Shown one piece after another: positions 44,049 through 53,475 of a DNA stretch of 64,000 nucleotides. Position 1 is the first letter of the stretch, and each line of letters begins with the position of its first letter. The notes beneath the pieces are model-generated. The model ran no database searches. It was not told where the DNA came from and was given only the letters and a program-made list of their open reading frames with translations. The position numbers and the translations under genes were made by a program. Origin of the DNA: Ornithinibacillus sp. 4-3 (lineage in GTDB: Bacteria > Bacillota > Bacilli > Bacillales > Amphibacillaceae). The DNA lies in contig NZ_CP162599.1 of assembly GCF_040958695.1 (NCBI RefSeq), forward strand, positions 1,956,001 to 2,020,000, in the 5' to 3' direction.

Positions 44049-45239
44049 TTATTTCGTATAATTGTCAAAATAACCTTGTATGAAGACAAGAGGTGTACCT
44101 TTATCACCGCTACCAGAGGTTAAATCAGATAATGATCCAATTAAATCTGTTAGCTTTCTTGGCGTTGTTCCTTGAGTCTCAACAGTACCTACTAAATCGT
44201 CTTCTTTATTATTAATAAATTCTCTTATCGCATTATTAAGATTTTCACCTTTTAAATCCGAAAAGTGATTATCTGCTAGATATTTTAATTTTACTTCATT
44301 AGGAACCCCGTCGAGGCCAGTGGTATATGCAGGTGATACTACTGGGTCAGCTAACTCCCAAATTTTACCTGCTGGATCTTTAAATGCGCCATCTCCATAA
44401 ATCATTACTTCGACTAGTTTACCTGTTTTTTCTTTGAACATTTTCTGTATTTTCTCAACGATAGGTTGACAATCTCTTGGGAAAAGCTTCACTCCATCAT
44501 CTGTTGATTTATTCGAACCTAGCAAACCAAATTCTCGGTTATAACCACTACCATCAACAGACTCTGATAAAATCTCATCCAAGCTGTAAACTTTTTCTAC
44601 ACCGTTTGCTTTTAAATGTCTTTTCGTTCTTTCTCTCGTATGTATATCACAAGCTAAAACGCTTTTTGTATAATCTAAAATGGTTTTTGGACTATTTGAG
44701 AATATAATCTCGCATTCGACACCGTACTGAGAAACAAGAGATTTATAAAAATCAATATAATCTACCCCGGTAAAAGTATGCTTAATATAACCAAAGTTAT
44801 CACGGAACTGTTGTTCTGTTAATACATCTGTCCAAGGGTTAACCCCTTTTTCATCTAATGTATCAATATCCACAAGATGATTCCCAACTTCATCTGAAGG
44901 ATAACTTAACATAATAACAATTTTTTTTGCCCCTTTAGCTATTCCACGCAAAATGTTTGCGAAACGATTCCGACTTAGAATAGGAAAAACAATGCCTATA
45001 GTATCTTCACCAAATTTATTTTTAACATCCTTTGCAATTTGATCCAAGGTTGCATAATTTCCTTGCGCACGAGCCACAACGGATTCTGTGATAGAAACAA
45101 TATCGCGATCTTGTATTTCAAAGCCTTCTACTTCTGCTGCTTTTAAAATACTATCTACTGTGATTTGTTCGATATTATCTCCCTCATTAATGATTGGACA
45201 TCGAATTCCTCTTGTAACCGTTCCAACAACTCTTTCCAC
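44049..45239 (-). CDS. F420-0:gamma-glutamyl ligase-like protein (CofE family)
   Basis: A 396-residue protein with the CofE-type start GTVTRGIRCPIINEGD, RDIVSITESVVARAQGNYA and the C-terminal VSPAYTTGLDGVPNEVKLKYLADN segment. CofE adds glutamate to coenzyme F420; no other F420 gene is in the window and most Bacillaceae are not known to make F420, so the true substrate is open. I start at GTG 45237-45239, nine bases after AAGGAG, giving MERVVGTV. It is the only gene between the R2 repeat and the IS3 element. Confidence 0.75.
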   Translation of the reverse strand: MERVVGTVTRGIRCPIINEGDNIEQITVDSILKAAEVEGFEIQDRDIVSITESVVARAQGNYATLDQIAKDVKNKFGEDTIGIVFPILSRNRFANILRGIAKGAKKIVIMLSYPSDEVGNHLVDIDTLDEKGVNPWTDVLTEQQFRDNFGYIKHTFTGVDYIDFYKSLVSQYGVECEIIFSNSPKTILDYTKSVLACDIHTRERTKRHLKANGVEKVYSLDEILSESVDGSGYNREFGLLGSNKSTDDGVKLFPRDCQPIVEKIQKMFKEKTGKLVEVMIYGDGAFKDPAGKIWELADPVVSPAYTTGLDGVPNEVKLKYLADNHFSDLKGENLNNAIREFINNKEDDLVGTVETQGTTPRKLTDLIGSLSDLTSGSGDKGTPLVFIQGYFDNYTK

Positions 45240-45531
45240 AAAAAATCGCTCCTTCACAATAACACTATTTCTAAAGTGCCTTTGTCTTCTCTACTATTGT
45301 ACTATACACGATAACAATGCTAAATGTAAAATGACAATATGGTAAAGAGATCAAAATGAATAATAATGTTTTTCTTTTTTGTCACAAATCTTTATTGATG
45401 AAGAGGCCTGTTTATTTAACGATAGATTATTTCAAAAAAACTTGAAAAAGCTGACTAGAATCATTATGGTATGCTCCCCTTAAGGTAGACAGATAAAAAA
45501 ATAAAAATCTGTTTATTTAGGGGGGGTTTTT

Positions 45532-46212
45532 GTGTCCAATAAATTTTATTCTACAGAATTTAAACATGAAGTAGTCATGGCTTATAAAAAAGGAAAATAT
45601 TCTCTTACAGAAATCTATTCAACGTATCAAATCCCTAAGGTTACCTTATATAACTGGATAGAGAAGTTTGAAGAATCTGGAATAGAGGGTTTAGCAGATT
45701 CAAGGACTTGGAAACGATATGCTAAGGAATTGAAAACAGCTGCAGTCAACGATTATTTATCAGGGAAGTACTCACAAAATGAAATCATTAAAAAGTATGG
45801 AATTTCTAGTAGAGGGGTACTTCAAAAATGGATTAAAAAGTATAATGGTCATAGAGAATTAAAAGGGACGAAAAGGAAGGGAAGATACTCTATGACGAAA
45901 GGGAGAAAAACCACTTGGAAAGAACGAATCCAGATTGTACAAGATGCTTTAGCCGACGAGAAAGATTATCAAGAAACGGCTGAAAATCACCAAGTATCCT
46001 ACCAACAAGTATATCAATGGGTACATAAATATGAAGAAGGTGGATGGGATGCGTTAAAGGATCGACGAGGACGTTCCAAACGTGTGGAAGAATTAACTCC
46101 AGAAGAAAAAATGAAATTAAAGATGCGCCAAATCGAAAAAGAAAATGAACGTTTACGTGCAGAGAATGCTTTCTTAAAAAAGTTAGAGGAGATCGAAAGG
46201 AGGAGAAAATAA
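45532..46212 (+). CDS. IS3-family transposase OrfA
   Basis: A 226-residue DNA-binding protein with three helix-turn-helix modules in series (YSLTEIYSTYQIPKVTLYNW, YSQNEIIKKYGISSRGVLQKW and YQETAENHQVSYQQVYQW), then a leucine-zipper-like C terminus (ENERLRAENAFLKKLEE). This long OrfA is usual for the IS150 group. It starts at GTG five bases after a G run. The frameshift heptamer lies near its end. Confidence 0.92.
   Translation: MSNKFYSTEFKHEVVMAYKKGKYSLTEIYSTYQIPKVTLYNWIEKFEESGIEGLADSRTWKRYAKELKTAAVNDYLSGKYSQNEIIKKYGISSRGVLQKWIKKYNGHRELKGTKRKGRYSMTKGRKTTWKERIQIVQDALADEKDYQETAENHQVSYQQVYQWVHKYEEGGWDALKDRRGRSKRVEELTPEEKMKLKMRQIEKENERLRAENAFLKKLEEIERRRK
46176..46182 (+). promoter_or_regulatory. 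Programmed -1 frameshift site of the IS3 transposase
   Basis: A AAA AAG occurs in phase with orfA, ten codons before its stop. It is the classic slippery heptamer of IS3 elements; a GAGGAG-like stimulator lies shortly downstream. Slippage would join orfA to the orfB frame, which has no stop across the junction. Confidence 0.75.
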
Positions 46213-47090
46213 ATCAAGTCAGATGGGAAAATACATATATCGCTATAAAAGAACTGCATGAAACGGATCAACTAAGCATCGTCTTATTATGTGATATTGC
46301 TGGTGTTTCAAGAGCTGCTTACTATAAATGGGTCAATCGTACACCTTCCTTTCGAGAGCTTGAGAATGAAAAAATTATCAAAGAAATGAAAGCCCTCCAT
46401 CATCAGGTGGAGGGCATCTATGGTTACCGACGAATGATGTTGAACATGAATCGGAAATTTGGTCAGCACTTTAACCACAAAAGAATATATCGATTGATGA
46501 AAGTCGCTGGGATCCAATCTGTTATTCGAAGAAAGAAGAAACAGTATAAACACTCTACTCCTCAACATGTCGCAGAAAATGTGCTCAACCGTGAATTTAC
46601 AGCTGAAAAGCCAAATGAGAAATGGGTGACAGATGTCACGGAATTGAAGTATGGCCAATCAAAAAAAGCCTACTTAAGCGCGATTCGTGATCTATATGAT
46701 GGATCGATTGTGAGTTATGTGTTAGGGCATTCCAATAATAATCCGCTTGTGTTTCAGACTTTTGATCAAGCTGTAGCCCTTTTGGATGGAGAACATCCGC
46801 TGATCCATAGTGATCGGGGATTTCAGTATACCTCTAAAGGTTTTAAACAAAGGGTAGAGGAAGCAGAAATGACACAGAGTATGTCTCGTGTTGGTAGATG
46901 CATTGATAATGGTCCTATGGAATCCTTTTGGGGAACACTTAAATGTGAAAAGTATTATTTACATAAGTTTGAGACATTTGAAGAGCTATCGAGTGCGATA
47001 GAAGCATATATACATTTTTATAATCATGAAAGATATCAAGAACGACTAAACGGCCTTAGCCCTATGGAATATAGAGCTAAAGCCGCTTAG
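46182..47090 (+). CDS. IS3-family transposase OrfB (DDE integrase), made by frameshift
   Basis: Catalytic half of the transposase, counted from the slip point (about 302 codons). An HTH_21-like region precedes the integrase core. The DDE triad is visible as VTDVTELKYG, IHSDRGFQYTS and GPMESFWGTLKCE, followed by HFYNHERYQERLNGLSPMEYR. The first in-frame ATG (46386) would lose 68 codons, so expression as an OrfAB fusion is most likely. Confidence 0.92.
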   Translation, partial: VRGDRKEEKINQVRWENTYIAIKELHETDQLSIVLLCDIAGVSRAAYYKWVNRTPSFRELENEKIIKEMKALHHQVEGIYGYRRMMLNMNRKFGQHFNHKRIYRLMKVAGIQSVIRRKKKQYKHSTPQHVAENVLNREFTAEKPNEKWVTDVTELKYGQSKKAYLSAIRDLYDGSIVSYVLGHSNNNPLVFQTFDQAVALLDGEHPLIHSDRGFQYTSKGFKQRVEEAEMTQSMSRVGRCIDNGPMESFWGTLKCEKYYLHKFETFEELSSAIEAYIHFYNHERYQERLNGLSPMEYRAKAA

Positions 47091-47171
47091 ATCCTTTTTA
47101 TTATTTCCACTGTCTACTTGACAGGGGGCAGTTCATTATCTAATCAGCTTTTTCCTCTACTTATTTTACGA

Positions 47172-49733
47172 TTATAGACCACATTTCAACTGTGCACCAC
47201 AGCTTGTACATGTATTACATCCACCGATTTCTGCCACATGCCCTTCACGACATACCGGGCAACGATCGCCGATTTCAGAACCTATCGTTACATTCGTCTT
47301 CTCCAATTCTTGAATGGTATCGCGAATGATTCTTCTTGGTTCTTCAATTTCTTCAAATTCAAATTCTGCTTGTTCAAATTTGTTTTCTTCTGCTTTTAGT
47401 GTAAGTACTTGAGAATCCCTACTACCATCAACATAGACAGTTCCGCCTTTTGCTCCACCATCATATAGACGACGATATACTTGTTCTACCTGCTCAACAG
47501 AGTATCCTTTTGGTGCGTTTACTGTTTTCGAAATAGAACTGTCTACCCATCTTTGAATAATACATTGTGTATCTGCATGTGCTTCTGGTGATAAATCCAT
47601 TGCTGAAATAAACCATTCTGGTAATTGCTCCGGATTAGCATTTGGATTCATTTGTAGATATTCCTCTACAATTGCTGCTTTTACTTCAATAAACTTACCT
47701 AAACGTCCACTACGGAAATATGAAAAAGAGAAATATGGTTCTAAACCTGTTGAAACTCCCACCATTGTTCCTGTTGATCCCGTAGGTGCAACAGTCAATA
47801 AATGTGAATTTCGAATACCATATTTTAAAATTCCTTCACGAATATCTTCAGGCATTTTTTTCATATATCCAGTATTAATAAATGCATGACGTAACTGCAT
47901 TGTCTCTTCTTCTGTTTCTCCAATTAAAAATGGAAAACTTCCCTTTTCCTTAGCAAGTTCAATCGAAGCACGATAAGCAGTTGTTGCAATCGTTTCAAAT
48001 ACTTTATCAATTAACTGATTTCCTTCTTCAGAACCATAAACAGTTTCGCAGTAGATAAGTAAGTCATGTAATCCCATAACTCCTAAACCTACTCTACGCT
48101 CACCTAATGCTTGTTTTTTGTTATCTTCTAAGAAGTATGGTGTTGCATCAATTACATTATCTTGCATACGTACACCATTTCTTACCGTTTGCTTTAGCTT
48201 TTCATAATTAACTTTTTTCTCTTCTTTATTTGCCATTTCAGCTAAATTTACAGCTGCTAGATTACAAACTGAGTAAGGTGCTAATGGTTGTTCACCACAT
48301 GGATTTGTTGCAACAACTTGAGCTCCATATGCCTTTGCGTTTGTCATATCATTGGCATTATCAATAAAGAAAATGCCCGGCTCTGCTGAATATGTTGCAC
48401 AAATATTAATCAGATCCCAAAGTGCACTTGCTTTAATTCTTCGGTATACTCGAATTCCATAACCCATTTCTTCCCACTGGCGAACATCACCAACATGATG
48501 CCAATTCTCATTATATTCTTTCATTTCTTGCTCATTATAATTTTCAACATCTGGAAATCTTAACTCATAATAACTATCATTATTCACTGCTTCCATAAAC
48601 TCTTTTGTGATACAAACTGAAATGTTTGCCCCAGTTAAAAAGTCGGGATGATGAACAGAGTATGTACCACCTGTATTTAGCTTCTCTTCCGCTTCTCTAA
48701 AAGCAGCCTTCGTAAACCCACCTTGTCCTGGCATTTTCCGATAGTTTAGAATACCTTGATATAAATCTCTTTCCACTTCCGTTAATGGAGTGAATTTCAA
48801 TTTTTCTTTTGCTAATTGTTTAATTTGTTCATCTTCTGTGTTTTCTATTAAATAGCGTAAGATACGTGGGTTTTGCATTTTCGAAATAATAAATTCTACA
48901 ATATCAGGATGCGAATCCACTAGCATAATCATCTGTGCTCCACGTCGACTTCCACCTTGCTCTACTAAATGAGTGAGCTTGGCAATATCATCTAACCAGG
49001 ATACAGAACCTGAAGATTTTCCATTTACACCTCTTGCAAGCGCATTTCGTGGTCGTAAGGTAGACCCATTTGTTCCTACTCCTCCACCACGGCTCATAAT
49101 TTCCATCACCTGTTTACGATGATCTGAAATTCCTTCACGAGAGTCTTTAACAAATGGCATCACATAGCAATTAAAATAAGTAACTTCTGTATCTGCTCCT
49201 GCGCCATATAACACTCTACCAGCTGGAACAAAATTCAATCCTGCTAGTTCCTCGTAAAAAGTCTGGCCCCATTTTTGTCTATTCTCTTCTGTTACCTCTA
49301 CACTTGAAAGTCCTGTAGCATTTCTTTTCGCTATTTGCTCATAAAAAATTTCTAACGGTTTATCAATGACATCAATATCTCTAATGATTCTTCCTGTTGC
49401 CATTTCTGTCTCATCATCCAATACAGAAAGATACTCTTGATCCACTAAAATTTCAGCTGTATTATTTTCCAAATTCAATGCTTGAATAATTCCTGTACCT
49501 CTTGCAGGAAAATTAGGATCGGCTTTAACTGTTAATACAACAAAATCTCCTACTTTTAATGTTTTCTTTTCTGTATCTTTAAATGAATAACGATCTAACA
49601 TAACTAATTGGGATACACCTTGATGTCTTAATTTCATATCTGGTGTAATTGGATGAACTTGCGGAAATCGTTTAATATCTTCATTTAAAGACCCTATATT
49701 AATTTTCGTATCTTGTTTCACAATAGTAGACAT
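47172..49733 (-). CDS. nrdJ: Adenosylcobalamin-dependent ribonucleotide reductase (class II)
   Basis: Makes deoxyribonucleotides with a B12 radical, independent of oxygen. The thiyl cysteine is in NPCGEQPLAPY, with partner cysteines in TYFNCYVMPF and SVCNLAAVNLAEM. The RGGGVGTNGSTLRPR, EPGIFFIDNAND and VAPTGSTGTMVGVSTG segments are class II marks. A zinc-ribbon-like CPVC...CNTCTSCGAQLKCG tail ends the 853-residue protein. GGAG lies 8 bases before ATG. Paired NrdR boxes lie upstream, and no cobalamin riboswitch is seen. Confidence 0.95.
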   Translation of the reverse strand: MSTIVKQDTKINIGSLNEDIKRFPQVHPITPDMKLRHQGVSQLVMLDRYSFKDTEKKTLKVGDFVVLTVKADPNFPARGTGIIQALNLENNTAEILVDQEYLSVLDDETEMATGRIIRDIDVIDKPLEIFYEQIAKRNATGLSSVEVTEENRQKWGQTFYEELAGLNFVPAGRVLYGAGADTEVTYFNCYVMPFVKDSREGISDHRKQVMEIMSRGGGVGTNGSTLRPRNALARGVNGKSSGSVSWLDDIAKLTHLVEQGGSRRGAQMIMLVDSHPDIVEFIISKMQNPRILRYLIENTEDEQIKQLAKEKLKFTPLTEVERDLYQGILNYRKMPGQGGFTKAAFREAEEKLNTGGTYSVHHPDFLTGANISVCITKEFMEAVNNDSYYELRFPDVENYNEQEMKEYNENWHHVGDVRQWEEMGYGIRVYRRIKASALWDLINICATYSAEPGIFFIDNANDMTNAKAYGAQVVATNPCGEQPLAPYSVCNLAAVNLAEMANKEEKKVNYEKLKQTVRNGVRMQDNVIDATPYFLEDNKKQALGERRVGLGVMGLHDLLIYCETVYGSEEGNQLIDKVFETIATTAYRASIELAKEKGSFPFLIGETEEETMQLRHAFINTGYMKKMPEDIREGILKYGIRNSHLLTVAPTGSTGTMVGVSTGLEPYFSFSYFRSGRLGKFIEVKAAIVEEYLQMNPNANPEQLPEWFISAMDLSPEAHADTQCIIQRWVDSSISKTVNAPKGYSVEQVEQVYRRLYDGGAKGGTVYVDGSRDSQVLTLKAEENKFEQAEFEFEEIEEPRRIIRDTIQELEKTNVTIGSEIGDRCPVCREGHVAEIGGCNTCTSCGAQLKCGL

Positions 49734-49755
49734 GATAACCTCTCCTTACAATAAT

Positions 49756-49800
49756 ACAATATATTGTGCTTTTCATAAGATTTTAATACTATATATTGTT
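49756..49800 (-). promoter_or_regulatory. Tandem NrdR boxes upstream of nrdJ
   Basis: Two palindromic sites, ACAATATATTGT (49756-49767) and ACTATATATTGT (49788-49799), have the NrdR-box form, and their centres are 32 bases apart, about three helical turns, the spacing usual for NrdR pairs. They lie 23 to 66 bases before the nrdJ start and would overlay its promoter. Confidence 0.78.
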
Positions 49801-50005
49801 ATTTGACCAAAAAAAACCAATAAAGTCAATATAAAAGAATTATATTTCTATAACAATTTCTAGTTAAATGATTGTTTAAAATCAACAACTTGTTCTATCT
49901 TATACAATTTCAGCCAAAAAGAAAAATACTTTGATATTCTAGTCGATACCTTCTATAATCAATAATAGGATGAACAAAACGAAAAGCGCCTGTAAAAATT
50001 ATACG

Positions 50006-50112
50006 TGGCTGGGACAAAAGTATTTTTACTAGCAAATTCTAAACATAGATTGCGTTAATATTCGCTCTATCTACATCGTTCGTTTTTTATGCTAATCACT
50101 TTCTTTTGTCTC
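50006..50112. repeat. Palindrome-ended repeat (GGGACAAAAG type)
   Basis: GGCTGGGACAAAAG at the left has an inverted partner CTTTTGTCTC at the right, about 100 bases away. This GGCTGGGACAAAA string is a familiar intergenic repeat end in Bacillota. The rest of the 49801-50217 gap holds no gene; yqhL's promoter must lie here but I cannot fix it. Confidence 0.5.
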
Positions 50113-50217
50113 AATTTCTTTGTAAGATTAGGTGCGGACATGAACTCTTAACATAATAGCGTAAGAAATATTCATGTTGAAATTTTACACATTCTTAGAA
50201 TTAAAACGGGGGAAATA

Positions 50218-50598
50218 ATGATGACCAAATTTTACGTTATTGCTGCAGTTATCCTTCTTGCATTTTTTGTTTTCCGTTATTTTAGACAAAAAACATTTAT
50301 CAATCTCTTAACGGAAGAACAATTTCGTGAAGGTTACCGTAAAGCACAGTTAATTGATGTGCGTGAACCACAGGAGTTTGAAAATGGGCATATTTTAGGT
50401 GCAAGAAATATTCCTGTTACACAAATGCGTCAACGACTAGTAGAAATGCGCCCAGATAAGCCTGTATACCTCTATTGTCAAGGTGGAGCTCGATCCAACC
50501 GTGCTGCAAATTTATTGCATAAAAAAGGGTACAAAAAAATATACCAGCTTAAAGGCGGATTTAAAAAATGGACTGGTAAAGTAAAGACAGGAAAATAA
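50218..50598 (+). CDS. yqhL: Membrane-anchored rhodanese-like protein (YqhL)
   Basis: An N-terminal helix (about residues 4-20) anchors a single rhodanese domain with DVREPQEFENGHILGARNIP and the active-site loop YLYCQGGARSNRA (C87). It probably carries out a sulfur transfer reaction at the membrane; the substrate is unknown. GGGGGA precedes the first of two adjacent ATGs. It is convergent with gcvPB. Confidence 0.9.
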   Translation: MMTKFYVIAAVILLAFFVFRYFRQKTFINLLTEEQFREGYRKAQLIDVREPQEFENGHILGARNIPVTQMRQRLVEMRPDKPVYLYCQGGARSNRAANLLHKKGYKKIYQLKGGFKKWTGKVKTGK

Positions 50599-50606
50599 AA
50601 TATAAT

Positions 50607-50645
50607 AAAAAACGCTTGGAGTTATTAGGCTCCAAGCGTTTTTTT
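50607..50645. terminator. Bidirectional terminator between yqhL and gcvPB
   Basis: AAAACGCTTGGAG pairs with CTCCAAGCGTTTT around an 8-base loop, flanked by A and T runs, between convergent genes. Confidence 0.88.
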
Positions 50646-50657
50646 ATGTTTGCAAAT

Positions 50658-52121
50658 TTATTCTTTTGTATAGCGTAAGATTGGTTTCCTAGCTGCTGTA
50701 GTTTCATCCATACGTTTTACAACTGTGTTATGAGGAGCTTCTTGAACAATTTCTGGATTTTCTCTAGCTTCTTTAGCAATTTGAAGCATGGTATCAATAA
50801 ATCCATCTAATGTTTCTTTAGACTCTGTTTCAGTAGGCTCAATCATCATTGCTTCCTCAACATTTAATGGGAAGTAAATGGTAGGTGGATGATAATTAAA
50901 ATCTAACAGACGTTTAGCCATATCTAATGTGCGAACACCTAGCTTCTTCTGAACACTTCCTGACAATACGAACTCATGCTTACAATGCTGCGTATAAGGA
51001 AGTGTAAATTCTTTCTCTAACTTACGCATCATGTAATTTGCATTCAGTACTGCATATTCACTAGCTTGCTTTAGTCCTATGCCTCCCATTGAACGGATAT
51101 ACGTATAGGCTCTTAAATAGATACCAAAGTTACCATAGAATGGCTTCACGCGTCCAATTGATTTCTCACGATCATAATCAAATGTAAGTAAATCATCTTC
51201 ACCTTTAACTAATACAGGCTTTGGTAGGAACGGCTCAAGCTCTTTTGATACTCCAATTGGACCAGAACCAGGACCTCCACCACCGTGTGGACCTGTGAAT
51301 GTTTTATGAAGATTTAAATGCACTGCGTCAAATCCCATGTCTCCTGGACGAGCATAGCCCATGATTGCATTTAAATTTGCTCCATCATAGTAAAGCTTTC
51401 CACCAGCTGCGTGTACTACTTTAGCCATTTCTAAAATTTCTGTTTCAAATAATCCAAGTGTATTCGGGTTTGTCAACATTAAAGCCGCTGTATCATCGCC
51501 GACTTTACTCTTTAAATCTTCTAAATCAACTAAACCTTTTTCATTCGATTTTACTGTTACAGATTCAAAACCAGCCACAGTCGCAGAAGCTGGGTTTGTT
51601 CCATGTGCTGAATCAGGAACTAATACTTTTGTACGATGAGTGTCACCATTTGCTTCATGGAATGCTCTAATCATCATTAAAGCTGACCATTCTCCATGAG
51701 CACCAGCGGCAGGCTGCAGGGAAGTCGCGTGCATTCCTGTAATTTCATTCAATGAATTTTGTAAATCATAAAGCACTTCTAGAGCACCTTGTACTGTTTT
51801 TTCATCTTGTAGAGGATGGATATTACTAAAGCCCGGAAGACGAGCCACATCCTCATTAATTTTAGGGTTATATTTCATTGTACAAGAACCTAATGGATAG
51901 AAACCAGAATCTACCCCATAGTTACGATTAGAAAGTCCTGTATAATGTCTCATAATTTCTAGTTCACTTACTTCTGGTAATTCAGGTGCTGTCTTACGAA
52001 CATAAGCATCTTCAATTTCTGCTTCTAAATCAAATTCTGGCACATCTAATGCTGGTAGACTATAACTCTTTCTACCTTCTTTACTACGTTCAAAAATAAA
52101 CGGAAAGTCTTTATTAGCCAT
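50658..52121 (-). CDS. gcvPB: Glycine dehydrogenase (decarboxylating) subunit 2
   Basis: C-terminal half of the split P-protein, which decarboxylates glycine with PLP. The PLP lysine is K273 in [18 protein letters not shown]. The [30 protein letters not shown] motif near the start is typical. GGGGG lies 6 bases before ATG. Its start overlaps gcvPA by 8 bases. It is the last gene of the gcvT-gcvPA-gcvPB operon. Confidence 0.97.
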   Translation of the reverse strand: MANKDFPFIFERSKEGRKSYSLPALDVPEFDLEAEIEDAYVRKTAPELPEVSELEIMRHYTGLSNRNYGVDSGFYPLGSCTMKYNPKINEDVARLPGFSNIHPLQDEKTVQGALEVLYDLQNSLNEITGMHATSLQPAAGAHGEWSALMMIRAFHEANGDTHRTKVLVPDSAHGTNPASATVAGFESVTVKSNEKGLVDLEDLKSKVGDDTAALMLTNPNTLGLFETEILEMAKVVHAAGGKLYYDGANLNAIMGYARPGDMGFDAVHLNLHKTFTGPHGGGGPGSGPIGVSKELEPFLPKPVLVKGEDDLLTFDYDREKSIGRVKPFYGNFGIYLRAYTYIRSMGGIGLKQASEYAVLNANYMMRKLEKEFTLPYTQHCKHEFVLSGSVQKKLGVRTLDMAKRLLDFNYHPPTIYFPLNVEEAMMIEPTETESKETLDGFIDTMLQIAKEARENPEIVQEAPHNTVVKRMDETTAARKPILRYTKE

Positions 52122-53463
52122 GGATATCCCCCAATTCTTTTACAAAAGTATCAATTTCTTCTTTTGTACGAATTTCAGTTACTGCAATTAACATGTGGTT
52201 TTCTAAATCTGGGCTTACTTTGCCTAAATCATAACCACCAATAATTCCTTTTTCCAATAGCTTATCATTTACTTCTGAAACAGAAGTTGATAATTTCACT
52301 ACAATTTCATTAAAAACAGATCCTTCAAATACGACAGGTACATTTGCTTCTGCTAACTTCTGCTTAGCATATCTAGTCTTCTTCATGTTTAACACAGCCA
52401 TTTCTTTTACCCCATGCTTACCTAAAGAAGTCATGCATACAGAGCTAGCAAGTGCATTTAATGCCTGGTTAGAACAAATATTAGAAGTAGCTTTATCACG
52501 ACGGATATGCTGTTCACGCGCTTGTAAAGTCAATACGAAACCACGAAGTCCATTCTCATCTTTCGTTTGACCAACGAGACGTCCTGGTACTTTACGCATC
52601 AAGTTTTTCTTTACTGCAAAATAACCACAATGTGGCCCACCAAATTGAGCAGGAATACCAAATACCTGTGTATCTCCAACAACGATATCTGCTCCGAATT
52701 CACCTGGAGGGGTTAAATAACCTAGTGCTAGTGGATTACTAGATACTAAGAACATTGTCTTTTTATTTGTTTCAATAATTTCTTTAATTTCTGCTAAGGG
52801 TTCAATTTGTCCAAAGAAGTTTGGATATTGAACAACGACACCTGCTATATTCTCATCAAGTGAGTCTTTTAATTGCTCAAGATCTGTTAAACCATTTACT
52901 TGATCAATTTCAACTACTTCAATGTTCTGCCCTTTAGCGTATGTATGAATAACAGCTAAAGATTCTGGATGAATAGCTTTAGACACAAGAACTTTATTTC
53001 TTCTTGTTTGACCAGCACTTAAAGTAACTGCTTCTGCTAATGCCGTTCCCCCATCATACATAGATGAGTTTGCAACATCCATACCTGTTAATTCACAGAT
53101 CATTGTCTGGAATTCAAAAATAGCTTGAAGCTCCCCTTGAGAGATTTCCGGTTGATATGGGGTATATGCTGTATAAAACTCTGAACGACGAATAACATGG
53201 TCTACAACAGATGGAATAAAGTGATCGTATACTCCAGCACCTAAGAACGAAGTATATTCACTTGTATTGATATTTTTGCTTGATAGCTTTGTTAATTCAC
53301 GCTTTAATTCAACTTCACTTGTTGTTTCTTTAATCTTTAATCCTTCTTTTAAACGAATCTCACTTGGAATATCAGAAAATAATTCTTCTGTAGACTTAAC
53401 ACCAATTGCGTCTAACATTTCTTGCTTATCATTTTCTGTCATTGGTAAATATCTAAATCCCAT
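52114..53463 (-). CDS. gcvPA: Glycine dehydrogenase (decarboxylating) subunit 1
   Basis: N-terminal half of the split P-protein; forms a heterotetramer with GcvPB. Visible are [49 protein letters not shown] and [22 protein letters not shown]. It lacks the PLP lysine, as expected of this subunit. AGGAGG precedes ATG. It lies 12 bases after gcvT. Confidence 0.97.
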   Translation of the reverse strand: MGFRYLPMTENDKQEMLDAIGVKSTEELFSDIPSEIRLKEGLKIKETTSEVELKRELTKLSSKNINTSEYTSFLGAGVYDHFIPSVVDHVIRRSEFYTAYTPYQPEISQGELQAIFEFQTMICELTGMDVANSSMYDGGTALAEAVTLSAGQTRRNKVLVSKAIHPESLAVIHTYAKGQNIEVVEIDQVNGLTDLEQLKDSLDENIAGVVVQYPNFFGQIEPLAEIKEIIETNKKTMFLVSSNPLALGYLTPPGEFGADIVVGDTQVFGIPAQFGGPHCGYFAVKKNLMRKVPGRLVGQTKDENGLRGFVLTLQAREQHIRRDKATSNICSNQALNALASSVCMTSLGKHGVKEMAVLNMKKTRYAKQKLAEANVPVVFEGSVFNEIVVKLSTSVSEVNDKLLEKGIIGGYDLGKVSPDLENHMLIAVTEIRTKEEIDTFVKELGDIHG

Positions 53464-53475
53464 TATTTATTCCTC

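Larger units (their letters stand above)
45467..47135 (+). mobile_element. IS3-family (IS150-type) insertion sequence
   Basis: A 1669-base element. Its 26-base terminal inverted repeats start with TG and match at 18 of 26 positions by hand alignment, most strongly in the inner GTAGACAG. TTA flanks both ends, a 3-base target duplication as expected for IS3. It carries orfA and orfB with a frameshift signal between them. Both genes look intact, so the element may be active. Confidence 0.88.
45444..47154 (-). terminator. nrdJ terminator hairpin split by an insertion sequence
   Basis: The two arms GAAAAAGCTGA (45444-45454) and TCAGCTTTTTC (47144-47154) are perfectly complementary, and CTAGA/TCTAA extends them. 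With the IS and one copy of its TTA duplication removed, they close a hairpin with a loop of a few bases, with T-rich sequence following on the minus strand. It lies 17 bases beyond the nrdJ stop. The IS has separated the arms by about 1.7 kb. Confidence 0.7.

Noticed and set aside
49734..50217. Cobalamin riboswitch before nrdJ
   Set aside because: No B12-box or extended conserved structure seen; the interval is AT-rich with NrdR boxes and a repeat.
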